Under the pieces are notes generated by a model. The model saw only the letters and a list, made by a program, of their open reading frames with translations, was not told the DNA's origin and did not search any database. A program made the position numbers and the translations under genes. From positions 1 to 64,000 of the forward strand of contig NZ_BDCE01000077.1 of assembly GCF_001613345.1 (NCBI RefSeq): 64,000 bases of DNA. Reading direction: 5' to 3'. This DNA is from Nocardia uniformis NBRC 13702. Its GTDB lineage: Bacteria > Actinomycetota > Actinomycetes > Mycobacteriales > Mycobacteriaceae. Positions 7,906-16,445 of this stretch are shown here, in pieces (position 1 is the stretch's first letter; the number at the start of each line of letters is the position of its first letter).

Positions 7906-8412
7906 CTAGTCGTAGGCGGGCAGGAGGCGTCCGCGCCCTTCGAATACGGCGGTATCGAACAGCGTGCAGTAGGTCTGCTGCACCGCCGCGGCGACCGCAC
8001 CCGGGCGTAGGAAGGCGTCGAGCCGGTGGGCGGTCTGCACCAGCCGCACCGCACACCGCCCCGCCTGTTCGCCTCTGGACAGCAGCCGGTGTTCGAGCTG
8101 GTACGCCAGATCCATACAGGCTGAACCGATTTCGGCGTACGCCTGCGCCTCCTGCTCCCACTCCGGTCGGCCGGCCCGGCCCGAGAGCTCCAGCACCGCC
8201 ACGACGGCGGCCAGCTCACCGGCGGCGCGCTCGAGCCGCCGCCGGTAGCGGACCAGACCGTTCCTGGCGTGCAATGTGCTCGCGGTGACCGGAGCCTGCC
8301 GCTGGATCCGGTCGGCTTCCGCCGATCGGGCCACACCCCGCAGCGCGGCGCCGGGCAGGTCGCGCACGAGCCAGTCGACGGCGAATTCCTCGTCGATATC
8401 CACAACCAGCAC
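7906..8412 (-). CDS. Hypothetical helical protein
   Basis: A 168-residue, mostly alpha-helical, Ala/Arg/Leu-rich protein with no signal peptide or membrane span. It begins VLVVDIDEEFAVDWLVRDLP. Middle helices such as RYRRRLERAAGELAAVVAVLEL and the C-terminal LLPAYD are unfamiliar to me. Start GTG 8412 is chosen because GAGGAG lies 8 bases upstream; a TTG at 8418 is too close. Third-position GC is high, which supports coding. It follows the mycolyltransferase gene on the same strand by about 50 bases and precedes the tuf paralogue; any functional link is unproven. Confidence 0.55.
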   Translation of the reverse strand: MLVVDIDEEFAVDWLVRDLPGAALRGVARSAEADRIQRQAPVTASTLHARNGLVRYRRRLERAAGELAAVVAVLELSGRAGRPEWEQEAQAYAEIGSACMDLAYQLEHRLLSRGEQAGRCAVRLVQTAHRLDAFLRPGAVAAAVQQTYCTLFDTAVFEGRGRLLPAYD

Positions 8413-8458
8413 CGTCAAAACTCCTCGTCCAGACCTGTCGTACGCCGTGTGCGGGGGG

Positions 8459-9514
8459 TTAGCCAATATTGGCAGAGAGGTCCGGAATCATCCGGTAGGC
8501 CTCGTCCTGCCAGGTATTCCAGGCGTGGATGCCGAATGCGGGGAACGAGTAGGTGATATTGCCGCCGCCGAGGGAGGCCATCCGCACCTGGAAGGCGCGA
8601 GTATTGGCCAGCGCCAAGGCTTCAAGGGCCATCCCGTTGGCCGTGGCGACGCTGGGCGCATCCGTGGCGCCGGGGCGGCCGCTGGCCGCGGCCACCCACA
8701 GGCGAGTGCCATTGGCGATCAGGTTCGGCGCGAAGACGAACGGATCCATCCGCAACCACTGCGGCCCCCACGGCGGCGCCATGGAATCCACGTTGTAGCC
8801 GCCCGCGTCGAGCATGGCCACGCGAATGGCCTCGCGCATACCGGGTGCGGAGATATTCAGGTAGCCGGAGTACGCACCCGCGAAACTGAACTGATCCGGG
8901 TGATAGGCGGCCAGTGTCAGCGCGGCGCTACCGCCCATGGAAAGGCCGAAAACGCCATTGCGGTGGGGGTTGAAGCCCAGCCGATCTCGCAGCGCCCAGC
9001 GCAGATCGCGGCTCAGGAAGGTCTCCCACTCGTAGCGGTAGCTCTTACCCGGACCGCCCGACAGCGCGTCCGTGGCACCGGAACCCGTATTGCCGGGCCC
9101 GGTCCCCGCCGGCACACCGAAGAATTCGCTCGGGGCATTCCAGTCGGCGTAGAAGCTCGACTGCCCGCTCACCGGCATGACGACATTGATATTCCAACTC
9201 GCCAGCAGCTCGGCGACATTGGTCTCGATCTCCCACCCATTGAGATCCTCCCGCGCCCGCATACCGTCGAGGGCGTATACGACCCGATTGGTATTGCCGT
9301 CGGCCGCGCGGACAATCCTGGTCTTGATCGGCCCCATGGCCGGGGAATCCACCCAGAAATCGAAAGCGGCCGGAGTGAACGCCGCCGAGGCGGTTGCCGT
9401 CGACCCCACCACCGCTATTCCCGCGGACAGCACCGCTACCAGCCCCAACACCACACTTCTGCAACGGAAACCGAACCGTCTCGCCGAATTCGACGCTGTG
9501 CGAGTCAATCGCAT
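8459..9514 (-). CDS. Secreted mycolyltransferase/esterase, Ag85-like
   Basis: A 351-residue exported alpha/beta hydrolase. A long twin-basic N-region and hydrophobic helix end at ATASA near residue 44. The mature part follows the antigen 85/mycolyltransferase plan: FWVDSPAMGPIKTRI, VVYALDGMRA, VVMPVSGQSSFYADW, and the nucleophile elbow GLSMGG with Ser192; the catalytic His is probably in FGIHAWNTW near the end. Such enzymes transfer mycolate from trehalose monomycolate to trehalose or arabinogalactan outside the membrane. ATG 9514 is chosen because GAAAGGG sits just upstream. It is divergent from a second family member at 9737. Confidence 0.88.
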   Translation of the reverse strand: MRLTRTASNSARRFGFRCRSVVLGLVAVLSAGIAVVGSTATASAAFTPAAFDFWVDSPAMGPIKTRIVRAADGNTNRVVYALDGMRAREDLNGWEIETNVAELLASWNINVVMPVSGQSSFYADWNAPSEFFGVPAGTGPGNTGSGATDALSGGPGKSYRYEWETFLSRDLRWALRDRLGFNPHRNGVFGLSMGGSAALTLAAYHPDQFSFAGAYSGYLNISAPGMREAIRVAMLDAGGYNVDSMAPPWGPQWLRMDPFVFAPNLIANGTRLWVAAASGRPGATDAPSVATANGMALEALALANTRAFQVRMASLGGGNITYSFPAFGIHAWNTWQDEAYRMIPDLSANIG

Positions 9515-9736
9515 CGATGTCGACCCTTTCACTCATGCGCTCGCTGAAACAGCAAGGCACACACAGAGACCGGTCCCCACGCCGGAATGGACACGAGCAC
9601 CGTGTGCTCTAGGGACCTATCGCCACGAACAGCCAATGTGTTGCCGACAGTTAGCTATCAGTTCTATGCCGTGCATCACAGCGGGGCAGCCGACCGGGTT
9701 CAGGCGATATCGGTGCCGAAAAATGGCAGGTATCCG

Positions 9737-10711
9737 ATGCGGAAAGATCATCGTCCGGAGTACAACGGAATAGTGACCGCTGGAAAGCTCTTCGCTGTAC
9801 TCGCGTGTGCCATCGCCGCCTCCGTCGTTCTCGTCCAGCCCGCGGCGGCGGCTCCCACGGGGGCGAGGGTGGTCGCCGAAGTTCCTATCGACGATCGCAT
9901 CTCGCGGGTGGACGTCTACTCCCCCGCCATGGATCGGGTCATCTCCAACCGAGTCATCCGGGCGGCGGGCGGCTCCGCGCCGACGCTGTACCTGCTCACC
10001 GGCGCGGGTGGCGGTGAGGACGGGATCTCGTGGTGGGACGACACCGATATCCGAGAGTTCTTCGCGGATAAGCATGTCAATGTGGTGCTGCCGACCGGCG
10101 GGGCGTTCAGTCTGTACACCGATTGGATCGCCGATGATCCGATCGCCGGCCGCAACCGCTGGCAAACCTACCTGACGCGCGAACTACCGGGTGTGGTCGA
10201 TGCGCGGTTCGGCGCCACCGGCCGCAATGCGATCGGCGGCGTATCCATGAGCGCGGGTTCGGCGATCGACCTCGCTATCCAAGCCAGCGACGTGTACAGC
10301 GCGGTCGCGTCCTACAGCGGATGCCCGTGGAGCTCCGATGCCCGCGGTATCGCCATGGCCAGTGCGGTCGTCCTGCGTGGTGGCGGTAACCCGATGAATA
10401 TGTGGGGTACGCCCGGCGGTGCCGTGTGGCGCTCCCACGACCCGTTTCTGCAGGCGTCCGCGCTGAGCGGCAAAACCGTCTTCCTCTCGGCCGCCTCCGG
10501 CATCCCCGGCGGGATCGATCGGGGTGGAATCCCTTCTCCGATCATCGAATCGATCGCCAGCTCGTGCACCGGAGCGTTCGCCGCGCGGCTGACCGAACTC
10601 GGCATGCCGCCGATCTACGTCAATCGCCCGGTGGGCTCGCACACCTGGGGCCAGTTCCAAACCGACCTACACGATTCGTGGCCGCACCTGGCTCGGGCGA
10701 TCGGGGCCTGA
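9737..10711 (+). CDS. Secreted mycolyltransferase/esterase, Ag85-like paralogue
   Basis: A 324-residue exported protein with a signal ending at PAAAAP near residue 40. The fold markers are VDVYSPAMDRVISNRVI, LYLLTGAGGG, VNVVLPTGGAFSLYTDW, and a nucleophile elbow GVSMSAGSA (Ser170) that is closer to Ag85 GLSMA than to the GLSMGG of the neighbouring copy. The C-terminal VGSHTWGQF holds the likely catalytic His. The role is probably cell-envelope mycolate transfer or ester hydrolysis. Start: ATG 9737 with AGGT upstream; a GTG at 9773 would shorten the n-region. The divergent arrangement leaves about 220 bases for two promoters. Confidence 0.85.
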   Translation: MRKDHRPEYNGIVTAGKLFAVLACAIAASVVLVQPAAAAPTGARVVAEVPIDDRISRVDVYSPAMDRVISNRVIRAAGGSAPTLYLLTGAGGGEDGISWWDDTDIREFFADKHVNVVLPTGGAFSLYTDWIADDPIAGRNRWQTYLTRELPGVVDARFGATGRNAIGGVSMSAGSAIDLAIQASDVYSAVASYSGCPWSSDARGIAMASAVVLRGGGNPMNMWGTPGGAVWRSHDPFLQASALSGKTVFLSAASGIPGGIDRGGIPSPIIESIASSCTGAFAARLTELGMPPIYVNRPVGSHTWGQFQTDLHDSWPHLARAIGA

Positions 10712-10743
10712 ACCAGGGACACGCGACCTCCTGGAGAGAGCAA

Positions 10744-10990
10744 GCCGGCACCTTGCCCGACCAGGGCAAGCACCTCTCGTTCACGTGGCGTAAGGCCGAT
10801 GCCGGGTGCCGGTTCGTCCTGCGGGCGGCCGACAGCGCCCGATCGACGAGGCGGCGCACCAGTGCCGGGGAGAAGAGCATATCGCCATCGACGGTGCGGC
10901 CGATCGCGGCGAGTAGATCCCCCGCCGCGGTGTCCTTCACCAGGAATCCGGCCGCACCCGCCGCCAGCGCGGGATACAGGTGATCGTCGT
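10744..10990 (-). pseudogene. Remnant of a LuxR-family response regulator
   Basis: On the minus strand one frame reads DDDDHLYPALAAGAAGFLVKDTAA and LFSPALVRRLVDRAL, the end of a receiver domain and its linker. After a frame change near 10830 a second frame reads LTPREREVLALVGQGAG, the start of the LuxR helix-turn-helix. The receiver phospho-acceptor half and most of the HTH are absent, so it is a twice-truncated, frameshifted fossil of a two-component regulator. No histidine kinase is nearby. Confidence 0.75.
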
Positions 10991-11109
10991 CATCGAGGCA
11001 ACCGCCCGCTCCGATGCGGATGGGCGAGATGGCGCACGGTCATCGGTAGCATGCATCTGGCAGTCTCCGCAGGACGCGGTGCGGGTGCGTCGGAGAGGAG
11101 TGATCGGTT

Positions 11110-11784
11110 GTGAAGGTCTTCCAAATAGGTGCCGCCGGGGGTGTCGGACAGCCGCTCGGCCGACTGCTCAGCGACCGCGGGGATGAGGTCACCGGCATGT
11201 ACCGCAAACCGGACCAGGCCGATGCCGTTCGCGCGTCGGGTGCGACGCCGGTGGCCGGGGATCTCATTCACGACTCGGTCGAGGAGCTGGCGACGAAGCT
11301 GGCCGGGCATGACGCGGTGGTGTTCTCGGCCGGTGCGCACGGTACGGGGATGGATCAGACCACCGCCATCGACGGTAAGGGGCTGGAGAAGGCCGCCGAC
11401 GCGGCCGCGCTCGCCGGAGTATCGCGGTTCGTACTGGTCTCGGTATTTCCCGAGGCGGGACGGGACCGGGAACCACGCGAGGGTTTCGAGCACTACATGC
11501 GCGTCAAGAAGACCGCCGACGTCTACCTGACCCGTACCGACCTCGACTGGCTCATCGTCCGGCCCGGCACACTCCTCGACAAACGGGGCGGCGGCCGGGT
11601 AACCGCTGGCGTCGCAATCGAATACGGGTCCGTATGTCGCGAGGACGTCGCCGCGTTCATCGATGCCGCGCTGCACGAGCCGCGCCTGAATCGCGTCATC
11701 GTCGAACTCACCGGTGGCGAGACGCCGGTTGCCGACGCAGTCGCCGACCTGGTAGCCGCGACGACCGGCCGACACAGTTCGTAG
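11110..11784 (+). CDS. NAD(P)-binding atypical SDR (YhfK-like)
   Basis: A 224-residue Rossmann protein of the atypical short-chain dehydrogenase type (NmrA/SDR_a5). The dinucleotide site is an early GAAGGVGQPLG; FSAGAHGTG and the FVLVSVFPEAG strand follow, then YMRVKKTADVYL with the Tyr/Lys typical of the group, and WLIVRPGTLLD near the C-terminal third. The GTG start at 11110 gives the family length. Members reduce quinones or act as NAD(P)H sensors; the substrate is unknown. A single gene on the plus strand. Confidence 0.85.
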   Translation: MKVFQIGAAGGVGQPLGRLLSDRGDEVTGMYRKPDQADAVRASGATPVAGDLIHDSVEELATKLAGHDAVVFSAGAHGTGMDQTTAIDGKGLEKAADAAALAGVSRFVLVSVFPEAGRDREPREGFEHYMRVKKTADVYLTRTDLDWLIVRPGTLLDKRGGGRVTAGVAIEYGSVCREDVAAFIDAALHEPRLNRVIVELTGGETPVADAVADLVAATTGRHSS

Positions 11785-11845
11785 GTAGGGTGCCCGGAGG
11801 CGCGAGATTCCGGTCGTGTTGGCCGAATAGTGGTGCGGCCGTAAA

Positions 11846-12523
11846 CTATTCCGTGCGGCCACCATTGTCGACGGGTATCAGCATGACCGGGACGGTGGCG
11901 GTATCGATTGTCGTTCGTACGGTGTGTGCGTGCCCGGGATCCAGCCGCCGCGACCAGCCGAGCACTATAAGGTCGGCTTGTCGGGCCGCGACGTCGACCA
12001 CATTCTCGCCGGGGGTGCCGCTGCGCAGCACCAGGTTCGGGCGCGGGTGCGGTAGGTGCGGCACACAGAACCGGGCCCGGAATTCCGTCTCCCAGGCCGT
12101 GCGTTCGTGTGCGGCCTGATCCCAGCAGGCGGGCACGGTGGTGCGGTCGAAGACGTGCAGCACAATGATTTCGGTGCCCGCGCGGTGGAACAGGCGCGCG
12201 GTTTCCGATACCGCGCGCACGGCTTCCTCGGTGCCGTCGAGCGGCACCAGAACACGGTCGATCAGGCCGGGGGTGCCGCCGGGGCGCATGGTCGCGACGG
12301 CGGGCACCAGTACGAGCGGGCCACGGCAGCATCCGATAATGTCCCAGGCCGCGCATTCGAGGCTGACGACTCCGATGGCCGCTGCCGGATCGTCGAGGGC
12401 ATAGAGGAACTCGTCGTTCGAGGCGTCCTTGGGTGTGGTGCGCACCCCGAGGTCGAAGGTTCGCGCGAGCGCGACGGCGACCGCATCCGCCACCGGCGAG
12501 GGGCGGACCAGGATGTCATTCAC
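11846..12523 (-). CDS. Universal stress protein family protein
   Basis: A 225-residue protein. The C-terminal half is a USP domain: VLVPLDGTEEAVRAVSETARLFHRAGTEIIVLHVF, then the ATP-loop-like ADLIVLGWSRRLDPGHAHTVRTTID and VPVMLIP. The N-terminal half is a shorter, diverged repeat, giving a tandem USP layout. The GTG start at 12523 has AAGGAG 7 bases upstream, and this site lies in the 11-base gap after the GH65 gene stop, so the two are one operon. USP proteins bind ATP and respond to stress or hypoxia in mycobacteria; the role here may be linked to storage-sugar use (inference). Confidence 0.75.
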   Translation of the reverse strand: MNDILVRPSPVADAVAVALARTFDLGVRTTPKDASNDEFLYALDDPAAAIGVVSLECAAWDIIGCCRGPLVLVPAVATMRPGGTPGLIDRVLVPLDGTEEAVRAVSETARLFHRAGTEIIVLHVFDRTTVPACWDQAAHERTAWETEFRARFCVPHLPHPRPNLVLRSGTPGENVVDVAARQADLIVLGWSRRLDPGHAHTVRTTIDTATVPVMLIPVDNGGRTE

Positions 12524-12534
12524 CGTTGTTCTCC

Positions 12535-14664
12535 TTACCTTGTGGGCCACCATGATTCGCCGACAACCCGCTGTCGGTCGTGGTCCCCCACCTGCACCGT
12601 CACCGGGCCGTCGACGCGAATGCCGATACCCGCGCGGGTGATATCGAGTCGGATACAGCGGCCCAGGGCGCGAAAGGCGATGCCCAACCGCGGCCAGCTG
12701 TCCGGCAGCACCGGCCGCACCCGCAGTACGCCGTCGCGCACCCGTACACCCGCGAATCCGGTGAGCATCGCCTGCCACACGCCCGCGATGGTGGCCATGT
12801 GCAGGCCCGTGGCGGTGCTGCCGGTGCGGTCGTCCAGGTCCAGCCGCAGCGCGGGCCGCAGCATCTCCAGCGCGGCGTCCGGGCGACCGGCCCGCGCCAG
12901 CAGGGCGGCCATGCTGGCCGGGGACAGCGAGGAGCCGTGGGCGGTGCGCGGACCGTAGAAATCCAGATTGGCGGCAAGGGTTCCGGGAGCGGTCTCCTCG
13001 GGCACCAGCTGGTACATCATCAGGACATCGGGCTGTTTGATCAGCTGCGAGCCCGCCACCCGCTGTTGACCGAGCAGTACATCCACGGCCACCGGTGGTT
13101 GGGCGACCTCGGCCATGGTGAGCGGTTCCAGGTCGAAGTATCCCGCGAACTGCTCGTAGCGGCCGTCGGGCCGCAGCTGGTCGACAATCCGCTCGGCCAG
13201 TTCACGCCACCGCGCGAATTCCGCTGCCTCGTCGGTATTTCGCGGATGCAATCGTGCCGCGCGACGCAGGTTCCAGCGCGCCATCACATTGGTGAAGGCA
13301 TTGTCATCGACGGTTTCGTGATACTCGTCGGGACCGATCACGCGGTCGAGGTGGCCGTGACCGTCATCGTCCACCCGGATTCGCGACGCCCAGTAGCGCG
13401 CGGTCTCGGTGAGCAGTTCGCGCGCGGTGGTGAGCGTGAAATCCGGTCGCCCGCACCATTCGGCGTAATGATCTGCCGCCCAGGCCACGTCGGCGGTGAT
13501 GTGCTCCTCCAATTCCCCGGTGAGAATCCGAACCTCGGTGCCGCCGAGGAATCCGCTGCGCGGGGTGACATCGAAACCGTCGGCGGCCGATTCCCAGGGG
13601 AAGCGCGCGCCGCGGTGGCCGTCGGCGAGCGCGCGTGCCCGAGCGCCCGGCAGTCGCCGCAGCCGGTAGGCGATCATGGCTTCCGCGGCCGCCGGATCGA
13701 TACTCGCCATGGCCGGGAGCACGAAAGCATCGGTGTCCCAGAAGACATGCCCGCGATAGCCGGATCCGGAGATACCGCGCGCTCCGATCGCGGATTCGCC
13801 GTGTGCCCCCGCATTCGACCACAATTGGAACAGCGCGAACCGCACACCGAGTTCGACCTCCGGATCGTCCGGCAGGTCGATGCCGACGGTGGACCAGCGC
13901 CGCGCCCACACCTTGCGATGCTCATCCAGCAGGTCGTCTACACCCAACTCCCAGGCGCGGCGCAGCTCCCGCACCGCCCGGCCCGCACCGCCGTCGTCCT
14001 CGTCCGCGGCGCAGGCCACGATGCGATCCAGCAGCGCGGTGTGCTCGGATGCGGTGAGCCGCTGGGACGCGGCCGCCGCTATCGCGCCCACCCCCTCGGA
14101 TTCGATTCGCAGGCAGCGGGTCTCGGTGCCCGGGCTCGGCGACAGCACCGTGAGTTCGGTGGCGCGCACGGTCGGATCGGGGGTCGGGGGGTGCAGCGGT
14201 GGCCCCGGGTCGAGCCGCCCGGCCGCCGCCTCGGCACGCAGCACCAGCACGCCCGGGCGACCGGCGCACGCGAACCGCAGACTGCGAAAGTCTCGGCCGC
14301 CAGTGGTTTCGGTCCGGTACAGCACCCCGGAGGCGAGATCGAGGTATCGGTCACCGTCCGCGATCGGCGGGTCGATACCGAGCACGGTCCATCGCGGACC
14401 CTCCAGCAGCTGCTGTTCCGGTCCGCTGCCGCCGTAGACCCCGCCGATGAGAACTCCCGGGGCGGCATCGGATTCGGGCCCCTCCGGTGTTCCGCGCGCG
14501 CCCACCCCGTGCTCTCCCACGGTGAACACCGCCCCGTCGGCGACTGCAGGGCGCTTCGGGTGCTGCCCGACCGTCCAGACATCATCCTCGGCGGCAATCT
14601 CCCCCATCCACGCGGACGCGTCGTCATCATGCGCTGGATCCGGGGCAATGTCGAACAACCCCAT
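12535..14664 (-). CDS. Glycoside hydrolase family 65 protein (disaccharide phosphorylase-like)
   Basis: A 709-residue GH65 enzyme, the family of trehalose, maltose and kojibiose phosphorylases, which split alpha-glucosides with phosphate to beta-glucose 1-phosphate. A compact N-terminal beta-sandwich (to about residue 230) precedes the (alpha/alpha)6 barrel. FWDTDAFVLPAMA marks the barrel start; the general acid Glu is in GPDEYHETVDDNAFTN; IKQPDVLMM and HGSSLSPASMAALLARAG are conserved phosphate/sugar-side segments; a small C-terminal beta domain closes it. It is shorter than the usual 750-800 residues, mainly at the N-terminus. Cytosolic. Substrate specificity cannot be read by eye. It heads a two-gene operon with the stress protein. 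Confidence 0.85.
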   Translation of the reverse strand: MGLFDIAPDPAHDDDASAWMGEIAAEDDVWTVGQHPKRPAVADGAVFTVGEHGVGARGTPEGPESDAAPGVLIGGVYGGSGPEQQLLEGPRWTVLGIDPPIADGDRYLDLASGVLYRTETTGGRDFRSLRFACAGRPGVLVLRAEAAAGRLDPGPPLHPPTPDPTVRATELTVLSPSPGTETRCLRIESEGVGAIAAAASQRLTASEHTALLDRIVACAADEDDGGAGRAVRELRRAWELGVDDLLDEHRKVWARRWSTVGIDLPDDPEVELGVRFALFQLWSNAGAHGESAIGARGISGSGYRGHVFWDTDAFVLPAMASIDPAAAEAMIAYRLRRLPGARARALADGHRGARFPWESAADGFDVTPRSGFLGGTEVRILTGELEEHITADVAWAADHYAEWCGRPDFTLTTARELLTETARYWASRIRVDDDGHGHLDRVIGPDEYHETVDDNAFTNVMARWNLRRAARLHPRNTDEAAEFARWRELAERIVDQLRPDGRYEQFAGYFDLEPLTMAEVAQPPVAVDVLLGQQRVAGSQLIKQPDVLMMYQLVPEETAPGTLAANLDFYGPRTAHGSSLSPASMAALLARAGRPDAALEMLRPALRLDLDDRTGSTATGLHMATIAGVWQAMLTGFAGVRVRDGVLRVRPVLPDSWPRLGIAFRALGRCIRLDITRAGIGIRVDGPVTVQVGDHDRQRVVGESWWPTR

Positions 14665-14878
14665 TGTCGTTCATCTCCCTCGTATTTCGTTCCCGAAGCG
14701 GGCCACACCTCCACCATCCGCCTCGAGCTACCCCATCGCCAGTCCAAACCGTTCCGCCACCCGACCGAGGTCCGTAGCGGCGCACCCGGCGTGGAATGCG
14801 AGCAACCCGCCACCGCCACTCGATCGCAATCATCACCGCTGGTCGGAGAGGGTTCCGGGCCGGCCGGCCGGGACGGGA

Positions 14879-15841
14879 ATGCGAGTTGTGGCGCGCCTGC
14901 TGCCGGGCGACGCTTACCGGGTGGACTACCTCCGATACGCACAGTTTCTGCCCATCGCTCATCGTGGCGAACCGATCCCCGCCCCCGACCACACCTGGTG
15001 GTCCTGGCGGGGGCGGCGGGTTCACGTCGCGCGGGCCGTCGACGCCGGTGCGCCGGTGCGGGTGTTGGCCATTCACGGGGCCGGTGGCCATGCCGGACTG
15101 CTGTGGCCGTTGACGGCTGTGGCGCGGCGCGAGGGGGTCGAGGTGATGGCGATCGATCTGCCGCTGTACGGCGATACGGTCGAACCTCGGCCGCGGTCGG
15201 TGCGTTATCGCGACTGGGTCGAACTCCTCACCGAATTCGTGTGTGCCGAAACAGAATTCGATGATCGGCCGCTGGTGCTGTTCGGGGCCAGTATGGGTGG
15301 GGTGCTGGCCTATGAGACGGCCGCGCGCAGCGGAGCCGTCGCCCATGTGGTGGCGACGTGTCTGCTGGATCCGGCCGATCCCGCCGCCCGCCGCGCGGCG
15401 GCACGCTGGTCGCTCACCGGCGGGGTCGCGCCGATGCTGTTGCGCGCCGTGGACCCGATATTCGGTCGGGTACGGGTACCGATCCGGTGGCTGGTCGATA
15501 TGGGCAATATGAGTCTCGACCCGAAGCTGACGCGCGTGTGCGCCACCGATCCGAAGGGCGGCGGGGTCAGCGTGCCGCTCGGCCTACTCGCCGACTTCTT
15601 CAGTTTCGGGCACACCGCCCCGGAGAATTTCGATGCCGCACCGGTGACCCTGGTCCATCCCGCCGCCGACCGCTGGACGCCGCCGGAACTGAGTATCCGG
15701 TTCCTGCGCCGTATTCCGAACCACACCCGATTGGTAATGCTGGAGAACTGTGGCCACTTCCCGATCGAGGAACCCGGCGCCACCCAGCTGCGCGATACCT
15801 TCCGCGAGGTGCTCGACGCGGTGGCGAAAGCCGCTCCGTGA
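14879..15841 (+). CDS. Alpha/beta hydrolase
   Basis: A 320-residue cytosolic alpha/beta hydrolase. Motifs in order: oxyanion segment LAIHGAGGHAGLLWP, strand VEVMAIDLPLYGDT, nucleophile elbow FGASMGG (Ser), an acidic residue in VHPAADRWTPPE, and the catalytic His in ENCGHFPIEEP. A cap-like helical insert lies between the elbow and the Asp. Related enzymes hydrolyse esters, lactones or C-C bonds; the substrate is not predictable. The ribosome site is weak, so ATG 14879 or GTG 14888 may be used. It is divergent from the GH65 gene and convergent with the TetR gene. Confidence 0.8.
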   Translation: MRVVARLLPGDAYRVDYLRYAQFLPIAHRGEPIPAPDHTWWSWRGRRVHVARAVDAGAPVRVLAIHGAGGHAGLLWPLTAVARREGVEVMAIDLPLYGDTVEPRPRSVRYRDWVELLTEFVCAETEFDDRPLVLFGASMGGVLAYETAARSGAVAHVVATCLLDPADPAARRAAARWSLTGGVAPMLLRAVDPIFGRVRVPIRWLVDMGNMSLDPKLTRVCATDPKGGGVSVPLGLLADFFSFGHTAPENFDAAPVTLVHPAADRWTPPELSIRFLRRIPNHTRLVMLENCGHFPIEEPGATQLRDTFREVLDAVAKAAP

Positions 15842-15848
15842 CGGGCCT

Positions 15849-16439
15849 TCACGATTCCGGAGCGAGCCGCCGCACCAGCGTCATGAGCTGCTCGACGGTC
15901 AGCCCGTGCCGCGGCAACACCCGGTGGACGTGAATGTCGACCGTATGCACCAGGCTCCGCGCGGTCGATACCGAGTCGGCCCCGCCGCGCCCGCACCGCT
16001 CGAGGTGGAAGGCGACCTCATCGACCAAATGATCCTCAAACGCCTGCAACGCGACCACCTCCACCGGCAGTCGAGGCGCGACCCGGTGCAGTAGCGCATG
16101 CAGCAGCGGCCGGTCCCGGTGCAGGTCGACTACCACCTCGAGGATCGCCGCCATCATCTCCTCGAAGGGCGGCTCCGTCCGCCGCATATTGGCGAACACC
16201 ACCGCGAGCCGAGCGCCGCCCTCGGCGAGGTGGCGCTCGGCGAGGGTGCGCAGCAGGGCGTGCTTATTCGGAAAGTACTGGTACAGCGTGCCGATCGACA
16301 TTCCGGCTCGCTCGGCGATCCGATTGGTGGTCGCCGCCATACCTTCCCGACCGAAGACCTGCGCGGCCGCCTCCAACAGCGTGTCCACCGTGTCCCGGGA
16401 CCGACGCTGCCGGGGCAGCTTACGCGCGGAATCGACCAT
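15849..16439 (-). CDS. TetR-family regulator
   Basis: A 196-residue repressor with a TetR N-terminal HTH: RDTVDTLLEAAAQVFGREG, ATTNRIAERAGMSIGTLYQYFPNKHALL is the recognition part (residues about 30-58). The C-terminal helical ligand domain is His-rich (HRDRPLLHALLHRV, HTVDIHVHRVLPRHG). It lies directly downstream of the LLM oxidoreductase gene, 6 bases apart, so they are probably co-transcribed. The palindrome at 17491-17530 in front of that operon is a plausible operator (inference). ATG 16439 is preferred over the GTG at 16442. Confidence 0.85.
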   Translation of the reverse strand: MVDSARKLPRQRRSRDTVDTLLEAAAQVFGREGMAATTNRIAERAGMSIGTLYQYFPNKHALLRTLAERHLAEGGARLAVVFANMRRTEPPFEEMMAAILEVVVDLHRDRPLLHALLHRVAPRLPVEVVALQAFEDHLVDEVAFHLERCGRGGADSVSTARSLVHTVDIHVHRVLPRHGLTVEQLMTLVRRLAPES

Positions 16440-16445
16440 CACATC

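Noticed and set aside
12580..15264. An open plus-strand frame of nearly 900 codons opposite the GH65 gene
   Set aside because: It is a mirror of the high-GC minus-strand gene, with low-complexity Arg/Gly/Pro-rich translation, no ribosome site and no known domain.
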